A DNA stretch of 64,000 bases from JAHBVL01 sp963712055 (GCA_963712055.1 CAVQGN010000003.1:248001-312000), one strand, 5' to 3'. Shown: positions 6,048-15,917, counted from the first letter of the stretch. The notes: generated by a model from the letters alone, not told the origin. Made by a program: numbers and translations.

Positions 6048-8402
6048 ATGGTTCTCAGCAGCTACGTCGGGGCATCGGTCAAACGCAAAGAAGATCCGCG
6101 TTTGATCACCGGCTCCTCGACCTATGTCGACGATCTCAAACTCAATGGCACCGTCCACGTCGCCTTCGTGCGGAGCGCCTATCCCCACGCCAACATCGTT
6201 TCGATCGACGGAAGCGAAGCCCTCTCCTTGCCAGGAGTTCACCGCATCCTGACAGGCGCCGAGTTGGCCAACATGCTCACCGACATGTATCCGATGGAAG
6301 CGCACAGCGAGGTTGGCCACGATCTCTACAAGGAGATCGAGGACGAGAGCGACATCATCGTGCCCAAGGTGCAACCGATGCCATCAAAACGGGTTCGCTA
6401 CGTCGGCGAACCGATCGTGGCCGTGGTGGCCGACACACGCGCGTCGGCCGAAGACGCTGCCAGTTTGGTGATGGTGGACTACGAAGAACTCGATCCTGTC
6501 GTCGATCCCTATGCGGCGATGCAGGATGGTGCGCCACAGCTCTATGACAAAGTCGAAAACAACATTGCGATTCGCGAGCACATTGCTCATGGCGATGTCG
6601 AAGCTGCCCTGGCTGAGGCGCCGGTCAGGTTCACGATCAAGATCCGCTCACCCCGTTGTCATCCGGTTCCGATCGAGCCACGCGGGATCATCGCGGTTCC
6701 TGATCCGATCACGCGCGGATTGACTTTCTGGACCTCGACCCAGGCGCCACACTGGAACCGGAACTCGATCGCCGAAGCCCTTGGCCTGAGCCAGAACCAG
6801 GTCAGGGCGATTGCTCCCGAAGTCGGTGGTGGTTTCGGCTGCAAGATCGGCGCATATCCGGAGGAATTCGTCGTCGCGGCTCTGGCGCAGGAGATGAACC
6901 GACCGGTCAAATGGATCGAATCGCGTTCAGAGAACTTCCTCGCCACCAATCATGGCCGCAATCAGTGGTCCGAGTTCGAGATTGGCGCTGACAAGAACGG
7001 CAAAATCACCGCCATGAAAGCCCGGATTGTGCTTGATTCAGGAGCCTATCCGAAAGCCCTTGATCTCGCCTGGTGCACCTGGGTCATGTCGACCGGGCCT
7101 TATCTGATCGACAACATCGATTACGAAGTGCTCGGCGTCTATACCAATACGATGGCCAACGGCGCGTATCGCGGCGCCGGACGTCCTGAAGCGGCGTTTT
7201 ATCTTGAGCGGATCATGGACAAGATCGCGGATGAATCCGGGCTCGATCCGGCCGATGTTCGCCGCGTCAACTTCATTCCACCAGAGATGTTCCCGTATAT
7301 GACGCTGACCGAAGAGCAGTACGACTCGGGCGAATACGCCAAAGCCCTCGACAAAGCGCTAGAGGTCGCCGACTACTCCGCGCTCCTTCAACAGCAGGAG
7401 GCGTTGCGGAAGGAAGGCCGCTACATCGGTGTCGGATTGGCCTCGTATGTCGAGATCTGCGGTTTTGGTCCCTACGAGAGTTCAACCGTGCGAGTTGAGC
7501 CTGGTGGACAGGTGACGATCTTCACCGGGATCTCTCCCCACGGTCAGGGTCAGGAAACTACCTTCGCGCAGATGGCCGCCGATTATCTAGGCGCCGATTT
7601 TGGCACGGTGATCGTTCATCACGGCGACACCAGCAACACTCCACAGGGAAATGGCACCATGGGCAGCCGCGGTCTGGCTGTCGGTGGCGCCGCGCTGATG
7701 ATGTCCCTCGACAACCTGCGTGAAAAAGCCAAGCGCATCGCGGCGCATATCCTCGAAGCATCGGTCGAGGACATCGATCTCGACAGAGGGATGTATCGCG
7801 TCCGCGGCGTTCCATCGAAAGGTGTATCCCTCATCGATATTGCCGACAAAGCGTATAGCGATGACCTCCCCGAAGGCGTCACTCCCGGTCTCGACAGCAC
7901 TGACTTCTTCAAGGTTCCCGAGGAAACATTCCCGTTTGGAACCCACCTGGCAGTCGTCGAGGTCTTTCCGGAAACCGGCGAAGTCCAGATCGTGAAGTAT
8001 GTTTCGGTCGACGACTGCGGCAATATCATCAGCCCGCTGCTGGTAACGGGCCAGGTTCATGGCGGTCTGGCCCAGGGTATCGCGCAGGCGCTCTGGGAAG
8101 AAGTTCATTACGACAGCAGCGGCGAACTCCTGACGGGCACACTGACCGAATACAAGATCCCGAAAGCGGCGGATTTTCCGCATTTCGAAACTCATCACAC
8201 CGTGACCCCGACCTACATCAATCCTATGGGCGCCAAGGGAATCGGGGAAGCCGCGACGATCGGTTCGACTCCGGCGATGGCGAATGCGGTCATCGACGCA
8301 CTCTCCGCGTTCGGTATCACCCATCTGGATACGCCGCTGACCCCGGAAAAGATCTGGCGCGCAATCGTTGAAAGCCAGACGTCGTCGAGCGCTGCCGACT
8401 AA
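6048..8402 (+). CDS. CoxL-like molybdopterin hydroxylase large subunit, form II
   Basis: A 784-residue large subunit of the xanthine oxidase family (aerobic CO dehydrogenase type), which would bind the molybdopterin cytosine dinucleotide cofactor. Visible motifs are GGFGCKIG, the active-site loop AYRGAGR at about residues 373-379, and GIGE with the presumed catalytic glutamate near residue 734. AYRGAGR is the form II signature; true CO dehydrogenases carry AYRCSFR. Form II enzymes act on unknown or diverse substrates, so CO oxidation should not be assumed. GGAGGAA lies nine bases before the chosen ATG. The medium FAD subunit and small iron-sulfur subunit are not adjacent. Confidence 0.9.
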   Translation: MVLSSYVGASVKRKEDPRLITGSSTYVDDLKLNGTVHVAFVRSAYPHANIVSIDGSEALSLPGVHRILTGAELANMLTDMYPMEAHSEVGHDLYKEIEDESDIIVPKVQPMPSKRVRYVGEPIVAVVADTRASAEDAASLVMVDYEELDPVVDPYAAMQDGAPQLYDKVENNIAIREHIAHGDVEAALAEAPVRFTIKIRSPRCHPVPIEPRGIIAVPDPITRGLTFWTSTQAPHWNRNSIAEALGLSQNQVRAIAPEVGGGFGCKIGAYPEEFVVAALAQEMNRPVKWIESRSENFLATNHGRNQWSEFEIGADKNGKITAMKARIVLDSGAYPKALDLAWCTWVMSTGPYLIDNIDYEVLGVYTNTMANGAYRGAGRPEAAFYLERIMDKIADESGLDPADVRRVNFIPPEMFPYMTLTEEQYDSGEYAKALDKALEVADYSALLQQQEALRKEGRYIGVGLASYVEICGFGPYESSTVRVEPGGQVTIFTGISPHGQGQETTFAQMAADYLGADFGTVIVHHGDTSNTPQGNGTMGSRGLAVGGAALMMSLDNLREKAKRIAAHILEASVEDIDLDRGMYRVRGVPSKGVSLIDIADKAYSDDLPEGVTPGLDSTDFFKVPEETFPFGTHLAVVEVFPETGEVQIVKYVSVDDCGNIISPLLVTGQVHGGLAQGIAQALWEEVHYDSSGELLTGTLTEYKIPKAADFPHFETHHTVTPTYINPMGAKGIGEAATIGSTPAMANAVIDALSAFGITHLDTPLTPEKIWRAIVESQTSSSAAD

Positions 8403-8417
8403 ACCAAGTGCAACCGA

Positions 8418-8451
8418 TCCTCCTCGTCCAACATCGATCGGACGGGGAGGA
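8418..8451 (+). terminator. Hairpin after the CoxL-like gene
   Basis: CCTCCTCGTCC and GGACGGGGAGG pair over 11 bases with one T-G wobble, extended by a T-A pair, around a ten-base loop. It lies 16 bases after the CoxL-like stop. There is no run of T after it, so termination is likely but weakly supported. Confidence 0.45.
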
Positions 8452-8539
8452 CGCTTCCTGGAGCGCCGTATGAATCCCGGTCCCCGGTTCGGTATACTTC
8501 TGCGAGTAGTACACCCGTTCTAGAAGCAGGCTTTACCGC

Positions 8540-9598
8540 GTGACTCGCGCTCCGTTTGCAGACACTGCTCGACAACTCCACGAAACCCTGACAGCGAATG
8601 GCGGCGGATTGTTTGATATTCGCGGCGAACCCCATCTCGAAACTCGCCTGGCGACTTCCGATAGTGGTGACGAGGATCGGACGTCAGGACCGGGTGTCGA
8701 GTCAACGATCACCTGGCTCGAACCGGAATCCCCGCTAGCGCACATCGTCCCAGACTGGGCACCTCCCTCCCTGGTTCGCTTTTTCCTGGACGGTTCCCAG
8801 CGCACGCTGCCGGGCTATTTCGTCGGGTCGATACCCGTTGTCGCGTCGATCGTGGCGGCAGCAGTACTCGATCGAAATGGACCTGACGGTCCCGCAATCA
8901 TGCCAGGTATGGTGTCTACTCGCCGGGTTTGGATCGCACCACGCCGGTCGGGTGTGCAGGCTCTGCAGGATTTCACTCGCACAGCGGAGTCGCTTGGAAT
9001 CGACGTGGTCGACCCGCTCGATGGCTTGGAGGAGACGGCGTACCAGCAGGCTCTGCACGACTATCCACGCCTCGAACAACGCGCATATGCCAAAGCGCGC
9101 TCGATGCGTGCCGACCTTGAAACGTCGCTTTTCCACAAATGGCTGGATGAAACCGCTGGAAGCGATGACTGGATCGTCGTCGATGGCCCGCTCCGGAAAG
9201 ACGCGGACCGATCGATCGGACTGGTCAAGTCGTACTCGCGCCAATATCTCGATGGCGCCAACGCGGCGGCGTTGCTCCAACTTCCAGCGGGATCGCGTTC
9301 GAGCGCGATCGAGGTTGACGATGGCTGGCGGCAGGGTCGCTACCGGGTCTGGTACCTGCGCATGCGGACTGCCCAGGGACGCGATCCTCGCCATGGTCTC
9401 GTCCGGATCGAAACCGGGTCCGACGTTACGACGCCGGGACCAGATGAAATCTCCCGCTGGATCCTCAATGAGAGTCGTCCGAGTGCCCGCAGTGACGAAC
9501 GCTGGGCCACCCTCCTCTATCCGATCCACTATCTCGAACGAATTCTGCATCGATCGCTGGAGCGGGAAACACGTGGCTGGCCGCGAGGAACAGGCTAG
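8540..9598 (+). CDS. NurA-domain nuclease
   Basis: A 352-residue protein with the NurA nuclease layout: FFLDGSQRT near residue 84, whose aspartate matches the first catalytic position, and WIVVDGPLRK with a second aspartate near residue 215. NurA is a manganese-dependent 5'-3' exo- and endonuclease that works inside a HerA hexamer to resect DNA ends. The neighbours support this: a HerA-like ATPase starts ten bases downstream, followed by SbcD and SbcC. The start is a GTG at 8540 with only a weak ribosome site. The family is divergent, so recognition rests on motifs plus context. Confidence 0.75.
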   Translation: MTRAPFADTARQLHETLTANGGGLFDIRGEPHLETRLATSDSGDEDRTSGPGVESTITWLEPESPLAHIVPDWAPPSLVRFFLDGSQRTLPGYFVGSIPVVASIVAAAVLDRNGPDGPAIMPGMVSTRRVWIAPRRSGVQALQDFTRTAESLGIDVVDPLDGLEETAYQQALHDYPRLEQRAYAKARSMRADLETSLFHKWLDETAGSDDWIVVDGPLRKDADRSIGLVKSYSRQYLDGANAAALLQLPAGSRSSAIEVDDGWRQGRYRVWYLRMRTAQGRDPRHGLVRIETGSDVTTPGPDEISRWILNESRPSARSDERWATLLYPIHYLERILHRSLERETRGWPRGTG

Positions 9599-9608
9599 AC
9601 TGACAGCC

Positions 9609-11780
9609 ATGGATGATCTGACGATGCCCGACTGGCTTCCCGAGTTTGACGAAAACGGTTTCGAAACAAGCCTTCAACCCTGGCTGGAGCGGACTGCCGC
9701 CTTTGAACCACTGATCGATCGTCAACACGGTCCGATCGGACGGGTTGTTGCCAGTGAACGCGAACCATCTGGGTCGCATCAGTTCTTTTTCTGGGCCGGT
9801 GAAGATCAGCGCACCCTCGATGTCGGCCATATCATCGTCGCGTTTTCCGAGGATGCTGCTGTCATCGGTGTGGTCGATGAACCGCGCCGCTATTCAGACA
9901 TGCGCTCGTTTCTCGACGACTTTTTCGATCGTCACATGGAAAACGCGCTCGAAAGCGAACCTCCCACCGCTCGTCCGGAAATCCTGGTGTTTCAAGTCAA
10001 CGTCCTGCGCACGAAACACATCCGACCAGATGTCGATTCCCGCCGCCCGGTGATCGCTGGTCCGGTCTTTTTCGCCACCAACGAAGCAATCGACTTCGCG
10101 CTCGGACGAGATGGCTTCGGCGGCGTGCCGATCCCGGCTCTCCTCCATGTCAACGGCAACGCCCAGCGTGACGAGCACGGACAGCCACGCCGCGACGCGA
10201 ACGGTAACGAGATCTTCCAGCGGTCCGCAATCTGGCTTGACGAAGACTATCTCCTCGGCCCTGAAGCCGGGCACGCGAACTGGACGGGTCAATCTGGTCT
10301 GGCAACCAAAACCAGTCACGCGCTTTTTCTGACCAGCGCCGTTTTCCAGCAACTCGAAAAAGAAGACAAGTCGGTCGCAGCATTGATGTTCAATGTCAAA
10401 GGACCAGACCTGATCTGGCTCGACAAACCAGCGACCCCGGATGACGATCTGGAGTCAGCGTTTGCGCGAGCGAATGTCAGCGGTCTGCCCGATCTCGATA
10501 TCGAGGCATACGCCGCTCTCGGGCTCGAGATCAAACCGTTCGACAACTTCCGCCTCTTTGCGCCGTTCAAACCGGGCCAGGCACCGACTGGAACCTGGAA
10601 CGATCCGGTTGTGTCGATGGCGAATGGCGACTACCGCTCGAACCTGAACACGCTGCGCGACAATCCCGCCCATCGCACCACCGTGTTTCCGATTCTCTGG
10701 GGGCTGCGGACCTTGCTGGCCAATCCCTATCAATTGTTCGACTTCAACGATCTCGATGACAAACTTTGGGCGCTCATCGCCGAACTACGAGATCAAATCG
10801 GGGTCAAATCGCTGATCGAACTCCAGAAGACGCTCACGGAAGCCCTCACTGAACTCACCGAAACGGGCGGCAGTGAATGGCGAAATCACCACAAGTTCAC
10901 GATCCAGAAAGCGCTCAACCGCTTCGGCGGACTACCGACCAAGTTCGCCGGGTTGCTGACCGATGGCGAGGTGGACTACGGCAGACTGCCGAAAGTCGAC
11001 GAACCCTTCAGCAACCAGGAAGTACGAGTCGTCGATATCGCAGGATGCAGCAGCAATGTTCAGGAACTGATCGTTTCCAATGTCATCCAGCGCGTCTGGA
11101 GACTGGCGGAAAATCAGGAACTCGGGGTCAGCAAACTGATTGTTTTCGTCGACGAATTGAACAAACATGCTCCCGCCGGTGGGCAAGGAGGTCTGCGCGA
11201 CACACTCGTCGATATCGCCGCTCGTGGTCGCCATCTCAATGTTGTGCTCTTCGGTGCGCAGCAGTTTCGGTCCAAAGTCGATGGCGAGATTCTCGGCAAT
11301 TGCGGCACCTCACTTTATGGTCGCGTCGGTGATGAAGAAATTATCAACAGTTCCTATCGCTCGCTGAGTGAAACAACCAAGGCCGAACTCCTCGGATTAC
11401 CCAAAGGGAGGTTGCTGGTGCGCCACGCACATTTCCGTGCGCCCCTCTTTGGGCTCTTCCCGAGACCACCGGTTATCCCCGGCATGGATGGACAACGGGT
11501 CTTCAACAACACCACTGCCGGAGAAGCGAATGCCTTCGGCCATCCGGGTGATCCGGTCTATTTCCTCCTCCGTGAACTCGGTGACACGAGTGGGGTGTCC
11601 AAGGGGATCGTCCGCACCGAAACCGAAGGGCTTACCCCGGAGGAAATCGAACAGATCTGCAACAAAGTACGTCTGTCCTGGCGAAGTAAGGTCGGCACAT
11701 CCGCTGCCCGCCGGATTTCTCCCTGGTCGATGTGCCAGAACGCGATCAGAACCGTCAAAATGACGTCGACCCGGATCTGA
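9609..11780 (+). CDS. HerA-like DNA translocase ATPase
   Basis: A 723-residue ATPase that should form the ring translocase partner of NurA. The Walker B motif KLIVFVDELNKHAP is clear (D515-E516). The P-loop region reads TGQSGLATKTS (residues 226-236): lysine and threonine are in place, but the glycine normally just before the lysine is a threonine. Later motifs include DIAARGRHLNVVLFGAQQ, typical of HerA/FtsK-type ATPases. The ATG at 9609 follows nurA by ten bases. The last 29 residues look non-native: a -1 shift near 11692 would give RCPPDFSLVDVPERDQ and a stop at 11786-11788, suggesting a one-base deletion. Confidence 0.78.
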   Translation: MDDLTMPDWLPEFDENGFETSLQPWLERTAAFEPLIDRQHGPIGRVVASEREPSGSHQFFFWAGEDQRTLDVGHIIVAFSEDAAVIGVVDEPRRYSDMRSFLDDFFDRHMENALESEPPTARPEILVFQVNVLRTKHIRPDVDSRRPVIAGPVFFATNEAIDFALGRDGFGGVPIPALLHVNGNAQRDEHGQPRRDANGNEIFQRSAIWLDEDYLLGPEAGHANWTGQSGLATKTSHALFLTSAVFQQLEKEDKSVAALMFNVKGPDLIWLDKPATPDDDLESAFARANVSGLPDLDIEAYAALGLEIKPFDNFRLFAPFKPGQAPTGTWNDPVVSMANGDYRSNLNTLRDNPAHRTTVFPILWGLRTLLANPYQLFDFNDLDDKLWALIAELRDQIGVKSLIELQKTLTEALTELTETGGSEWRNHHKFTIQKALNRFGGLPTKFAGLLTDGEVDYGRLPKVDEPFSNQEVRVVDIAGCSSNVQELIVSNVIQRVWRLAENQELGVSKLIVFVDELNKHAPAGGQGGLRDTLVDIAARGRHLNVVLFGAQQFRSKVDGEILGNCGTSLYGRVGDEEIINSSYRSLSETTKAELLGLPKGRLLVRHAHFRAPLFGLFPRPPVIPGMDGQRVFNNTTAGEANAFGHPGDPVYFLLRELGDTSGVSKGIVRTETEGLTPEEIEQICNKVRLSWRSKVGTSAARRISPWSMCQNAIRTVKMTSTRI

Positions 11781-11805
11781 TTCAGTAACAAGGACTCGAC
11801 TCCCT

Positions 11806-13005
11806 GTGGCATCTCTCCGCATCGCTCATCTGGCCGATACGCATCTCGGTTATCGCGCGCTCAGCAAAACCGATCCGCTGACTGGCCGCAACCAACGCTC
11901 CGAAGATATCGAGCGAGCGTTCGTGCGCACGATCGATGACCTGCTCGAACGGGACATCGATCTCGTGATCCATGCTGGCGATCTCTTTCAGCACCCGCGT
12001 CCGGTTTTTCCGGCGATCAGTCTAGCGATCCGGCAGTTTCGACGCTTGGAAGCGGCCGGCATTCCGACAGTGGTGATCGGTGGCAACCACGATACCCCGC
12101 GGATGCGTGCGAGTGGTTCGGTGTTTGGACTGCTTGCGGTCGCGCTGCCGGATATCACGTTTGCCGGTGGCTACGAGATGATCCCCCACCCCTTACCAGA
12201 ACTCGACATCACCCTGATGCTGATGCCACATGGAAGTCTGACCAATCCGGAACCACCGATACCCCTGCCAGTTGGCAGCGGACGCAACATTCTCGTCACA
12301 CACGGTCTCGCTCCAAGTGTCGATCTCGACGCCGTTCGGCGGGAACCGGGTGAAGAAGCGCTCTCCGACGAAATGCTCGACGCTGGGTTCGACTACATTG
12401 CGCTCGGTCACTATCACGCTTTCCATCAACCTGCTGGCGTCGCCAACGCGTGGTATTCCGGCGCCACCGAACGAATGGGATGGGGTGATCAGCAGAACGT
12501 ACCCGGGTATGCGTTGGTCGAACTCGGTGATGAACCGAAAAAGCGAACCGTCACCCATGTCCCGCTGCCGGTCCGACCGATGGAGCAAATCGACATTCCA
12601 GCTCATCTCTCGGTCGATGATGACCCTGAAGCAATCGCTGCCTTGGCTATCGAGCGGATAGCCGCGCTTTCCGAACCGGACGCCATGGTCCGGGTGATGC
12701 TTGGCTCGGTATCGCGCACGACCAAACGACGAGCCGAATCGTTGATTCAGGAAGCCGGTCGCGATCTCGTCTGGTCGATTCAGGTCGTTTCGCGCTCAGA
12801 TCAATTCGCGGGCTTTGCCAACAGCCGTGCCGATCTGCCGAGTATTGATCTCCTCGATCAATTCTCGGCGTTCATCGACCAGCGTCTTGCCAGCGGCGAT
12901 TACGACCAGGCGTTTGCCGACGCGTTTCGCGAGACTGGCACGGCCGAACTGAAACATGCGATCGAACAAGCGAACGAGGCGATCGGCGAGGAAGTCGCGC
13001 CATGA
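11806..13005 (+). CDS. sbcD: SbcD/Mre11-type DNA exonuclease subunit
   Basis: A 399-residue calcineurin-fold phosphoesterase. The metal-binding motifs are all present in order: DTHLG (D11, H13), HAGDLF (H56, D59), GGNHD (N94, H95, D96), THG and GHYH. With SbcC it forms the SbcCD (Mre11-Rad50) nuclease that opens hairpins and processes DNA ends. It starts at a GTG preceded by AAGGA. Its stop overlaps the sbcC ATG by four bases, so the two are translationally coupled, and it follows nurA-herA in one operon. Confidence 0.92.
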   Translation: MASLRIAHLADTHLGYRALSKTDPLTGRNQRSEDIERAFVRTIDDLLERDIDLVIHAGDLFQHPRPVFPAISLAIRQFRRLEAAGIPTVVIGGNHDTPRMRASGSVFGLLAVALPDITFAGGYEMIPHPLPELDITLMLMPHGSLTNPEPPIPLPVGSGRNILVTHGLAPSVDLDAVRREPGEEALSDEMLDAGFDYIALGHYHAFHQPAGVANAWYSGATERMGWGDQQNVPGYALVELGDEPKKRTVTHVPLPVRPMEQIDIPAHLSVDDDPEAIAALAIERIAALSEPDAMVRVMLGSVSRTTKRRAESLIQEAGRDLVWSIQVVSRSDQFAGFANSRADLPSIDLLDQFSAFIDQRLASGDYDQAFADAFRETGTAELKHAIEQANEAIGEEVAP

Positions 13006-15845
13006 ACCTGGTCGAGGTCGAGCTCACGAACTATCGCCAGTTCAGTGGAACGCATATCTTTTCCCCCGGGGAGCAAGCCATGGTGGCGATCCTGGGTGAA
13101 AACGGCGCCGGAAAAACGACCCTGTTCGAATCGATCGAGTGGTGTCTCTTCGCTCCGAATGCGATCAAACGCGATGACATCCGCAACCGCGTCTATCCCG
13201 GCAATCCTCGAGTAAGGGTCGTGCTCGAGAATCCCACCACCGGCGAACGATTCGAAATCGAAAGGGAGTCGAAGAAAACCACAACCGAGGCCGCGGTCTA
13301 TCGCGCCGACAACCCCACGGCGCCACTCGTCCAGGGAACGCGCCCGGTGTCGGAATATGTTGCCCGCCAACTCCTGGGTATGAGTCACCAGGCCTTTTCG
13401 GCCACATTTCTCACTCGCCAGAAAGAACTCGGGTTTTTCGGATCGCTCAAGCCGACCGATCGGCGACGCGAAGTCGGCAAACTCCTCGGGCTGGAAACGA
13501 TTCGGACGGCCCAGGAAGCGATCAGTAAGCGACGGCTGGAAAAACAGTCAGAAGCCAGAGCGAAAACGAGTCGGGTCGAGGAAGTCGCGGCGGAACGCGA
13601 TTTCGAGAAAGAGTCGACGGCGATCGACAACCGGATCGCAACCGCCTCGCTGGAGGTCGGACTGCAGCAAACGGCTCTCGCCAGCGCAGATCTCCGTCTG
13701 AACAACGCCCGTGCTGCTGTCACTCGGGCCTCGCAACGGCGGGAGGAGCATTCCAATCTCCAGCTCGTCCAAACCAAGATCGAAGGAGAACTGCGCAGGG
13801 TCAAATCGTCGATCGAGTCGCTCGAAAAGCAGCAGCATGATCTGGATCGAGACGCCATCCGGTTGGTTGACCTTCGTCCTATTGCGGCGACTGAATCCGA
13901 TCTGATCAAGCGGATGGAAGACCATAGCCTCGCGCTCGACCAACGGCGACAGCGAATCGCTTTGACCGAGCAGATCACCAGACTCGATGACGATCTCAAA
14001 CAGGTCGCGGAGAATGTCGAACAGATCGAGGTCCAGTTTTGGGACGGTGAACAGACCGGCCTGCGGATTGCCGAGTCTCCACCCAGCGAATCGACGGTCC
14101 GCCTGCAAGCGCTGTTGAAACGTGCTGTCGAAGCAGACCCCGGCGGTGCGGAAGCAACCCTGAACCATCTGACCGCCTGTATCGACGCCGAGAAAGGGCT
14201 GACCGCCGCCCAGACCACACTCAAACGCTATGAAGACGTGATCGCGGGAATTCATCGTGAGATCGAACGTCTCCTCGAGCATGGTGATCCTGCTGATGCC
14301 ATTTCCGCACTGGAGCAGCAGCTTCAGGAGATCCGTGAACAGCGCGCGGCTGACGCAGCCACGAACAAGACGGCCACAACCGATCGTGATCGCTTGACCA
14401 CGATGCGCCAACGGCTTCTCGAGGAAGCGGACGACACCGAATCGTGTCCCACCTGCAATCGCCCCTTCGGGCCTGGCGAACGTGATGGCTATCTGACCAC
14501 CCTCGGCAATCAGATTCGCGAGCTCAGCGCGACCATCACCACGACGTCCGCGACCATCGAGTCCTGCCGAACGAAAGAGAAAACGCTCGATACTCAGCTC
14601 CAGATACTGGCGGAGCGCAGGACCCAGCTCGACAAGAATCGCGTGCGTCTGACCGAGAGCAAGCGACCGATGGAGGAAGCAACCGCAGCGGTCGCAGAGG
14701 CGGAAGCGATCTTGGCAGACGCTCTGCAATCAGCCGGACGCGGTTCTTTTCCGTCCGATGCAGACATCGAGGCTGCCCGCCAAGCCCTGGATCGGGTGAG
14801 GCATCGCGCCGGGCAATCTGATCGCATCCACGATCTCCTCCAACAGCAGGAACGCTGCTCCAACAGTCGTGAAATGGCCACCAGGCAGCTGACGGCCCTC
14901 GGTCCGGACACCTATGATCAGAAGTCGCACAAGGACGACGAACGACAACTGCTACGAGTCCGCGAGGCGGTTACGCAAATCCGCGAAATCGAGGCACGCC
15001 TGCTCCAGCGTCCAGCGTTGGAAACCTCACTAATCGATGCACGAACAGAAGCAGAGAAGCTTTCGGAATCCCTTGCTGGCAGCAACTCCGCGCTGCAGGC
15101 ATTCGGTTTCGATCCTGATGAGCATCCACTCGCCAGCGCAGAGGAAGCGACTGCCCTGAGATCGAGACAGGATGCATCAGATCGTCTGAATTCGATCACC
15201 CGCGAGCTCGACGCCGCTCAGCGGGATCAAGCTCAGATCAAAAAAGACCAGGATCTGTTTGAGCGCTATCGAGTCGAGTCAGAAGCAGCCCAAGCCGAGG
15301 CCGAGCGCCTGAGCCGGATGTACACAGAGTTCAATTTGTTCGACAAGTTCGTCGCTCAGTCGATCGCGCCGGCGCTCGCCGATCTGACGGGTCAGATGGT
15401 CGCCGAAGTTACCGAAGGCAAATACGACCGGGTCGAGTTCGATGACGATTTTGGCGTGCGGGTCTTTGACGGTAACGACGATAGCTTCCCGCTCGAGCAG
15501 TTTTCCGGCGGTGAACGCGATGTCGTCGCGCTTTGTGCTCGCCTGGCGCTGTCGCAACTGATCGGCGGCAGTGGCCATCATCCGCTCCAGTTCGTGGTGC
15601 TCGATGAGGTATTTGGATCGCTCGATCAGGTCCGCCGTCAGAATCTGATGGAAACACTCCAACGACTGGTCGGAGATGGTGGTCCGTTCCGGCAGTTGTT
15701 CGCCATCAGTCATGTCGACGACATTCAGAACAGCCCGGCGTTCGACGAAGCCTGGAAAATCACCGAAGGGGCTGATGGTATCAGTGTGCTCGAACGGCTG
15801 TCCAGCCATCCCACTCTGGCTGGCGGTCAAACAACGATCGACTAA
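13002..15845 (+). CDS. sbcC: SbcC/Rad50-type ATPase
   Basis: A 947-residue SMC-like ATPase. The N-terminal lobe has the Walker A motif GENGAGKTT (residues 32-40). Long coiled coils flank a zinc hook, CPTC at residues 482-485, and the C-terminal lobe has the signature QFSGGERD and Walker B VVLDEVFGSLD. It is the partner of the SbcD nuclease encoded just before it with a four-base overlap. It is shorter than E. coli SbcC and closer to archaeal Rad50 in length. It is the last gene of the nurA-herA-sbcD-sbcC operon. Confidence 0.93.
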   Translation: MNLVEVELTNYRQFSGTHIFSPGEQAMVAILGENGAGKTTLFESIEWCLFAPNAIKRDDIRNRVYPGNPRVRVVLENPTTGERFEIERESKKTTTEAAVYRADNPTAPLVQGTRPVSEYVARQLLGMSHQAFSATFLTRQKELGFFGSLKPTDRRREVGKLLGLETIRTAQEAISKRRLEKQSEARAKTSRVEEVAAERDFEKESTAIDNRIATASLEVGLQQTALASADLRLNNARAAVTRASQRREEHSNLQLVQTKIEGELRRVKSSIESLEKQQHDLDRDAIRLVDLRPIAATESDLIKRMEDHSLALDQRRQRIALTEQITRLDDDLKQVAENVEQIEVQFWDGEQTGLRIAESPPSESTVRLQALLKRAVEADPGGAEATLNHLTACIDAEKGLTAAQTTLKRYEDVIAGIHREIERLLEHGDPADAISALEQQLQEIREQRAADAATNKTATTDRDRLTTMRQRLLEEADDTESCPTCNRPFGPGERDGYLTTLGNQIRELSATITTTSATIESCRTKEKTLDTQLQILAERRTQLDKNRVRLTESKRPMEEATAAVAEAEAILADALQSAGRGSFPSDADIEAARQALDRVRHRAGQSDRIHDLLQQQERCSNSREMATRQLTALGPDTYDQKSHKDDERQLLRVREAVTQIREIEARLLQRPALETSLIDARTEAEKLSESLAGSNSALQAFGFDPDEHPLASAEEATALRSRQDASDRLNSITRELDAAQRDQAQIKKDQDLFERYRVESEAAQAEAERLSRMYTEFNLFDKFVAQSIAPALADLTGQMVAEVTEGKYDRVEFDDDFGVRVFDGNDDSFPLEQFSGGERDVVALCARLALSQLIGGSGHHPLQFVVLDEVFGSLDQVRRQNLMETLQRLVGDGGPFRQLFAISHVDDIQNSPAFDEAWKITEGADGISVLERLSSHPTLAGGQTTID

Positions 15846-15856
15846 ACCAGCCAAAG

Positions 15857-15896
15857 AAAAAACGGGTTTCCGGGCGTTTGCACACCCGGAAACCCG
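15857..15896 (-). terminator. Strong terminator for the PRC-barrel gene
   Basis: A perfect 12-bp stem, CGGGTTTCCGGG with CCCGGAAACCCG, closes a ten-base loop (15863-15896). On the minus strand it is followed by six T residues (A15857-15862 on the plus strand), the layout of an intrinsic terminator for the minus-strand gene ending at 15918. It may also stop sbcC transcription from the other side. Confidence 0.8.
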
Positions 15897-15917
15897 CTTC
15901 AGCCACTCCCCGTCCCG

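Noticed and set aside
13385..14729. Long antisense frames inside sbcC
   Set aside because: They are mirrors of the coiled-coil coding region, rich in Ser/Arg or Arg, with no family resemblance.
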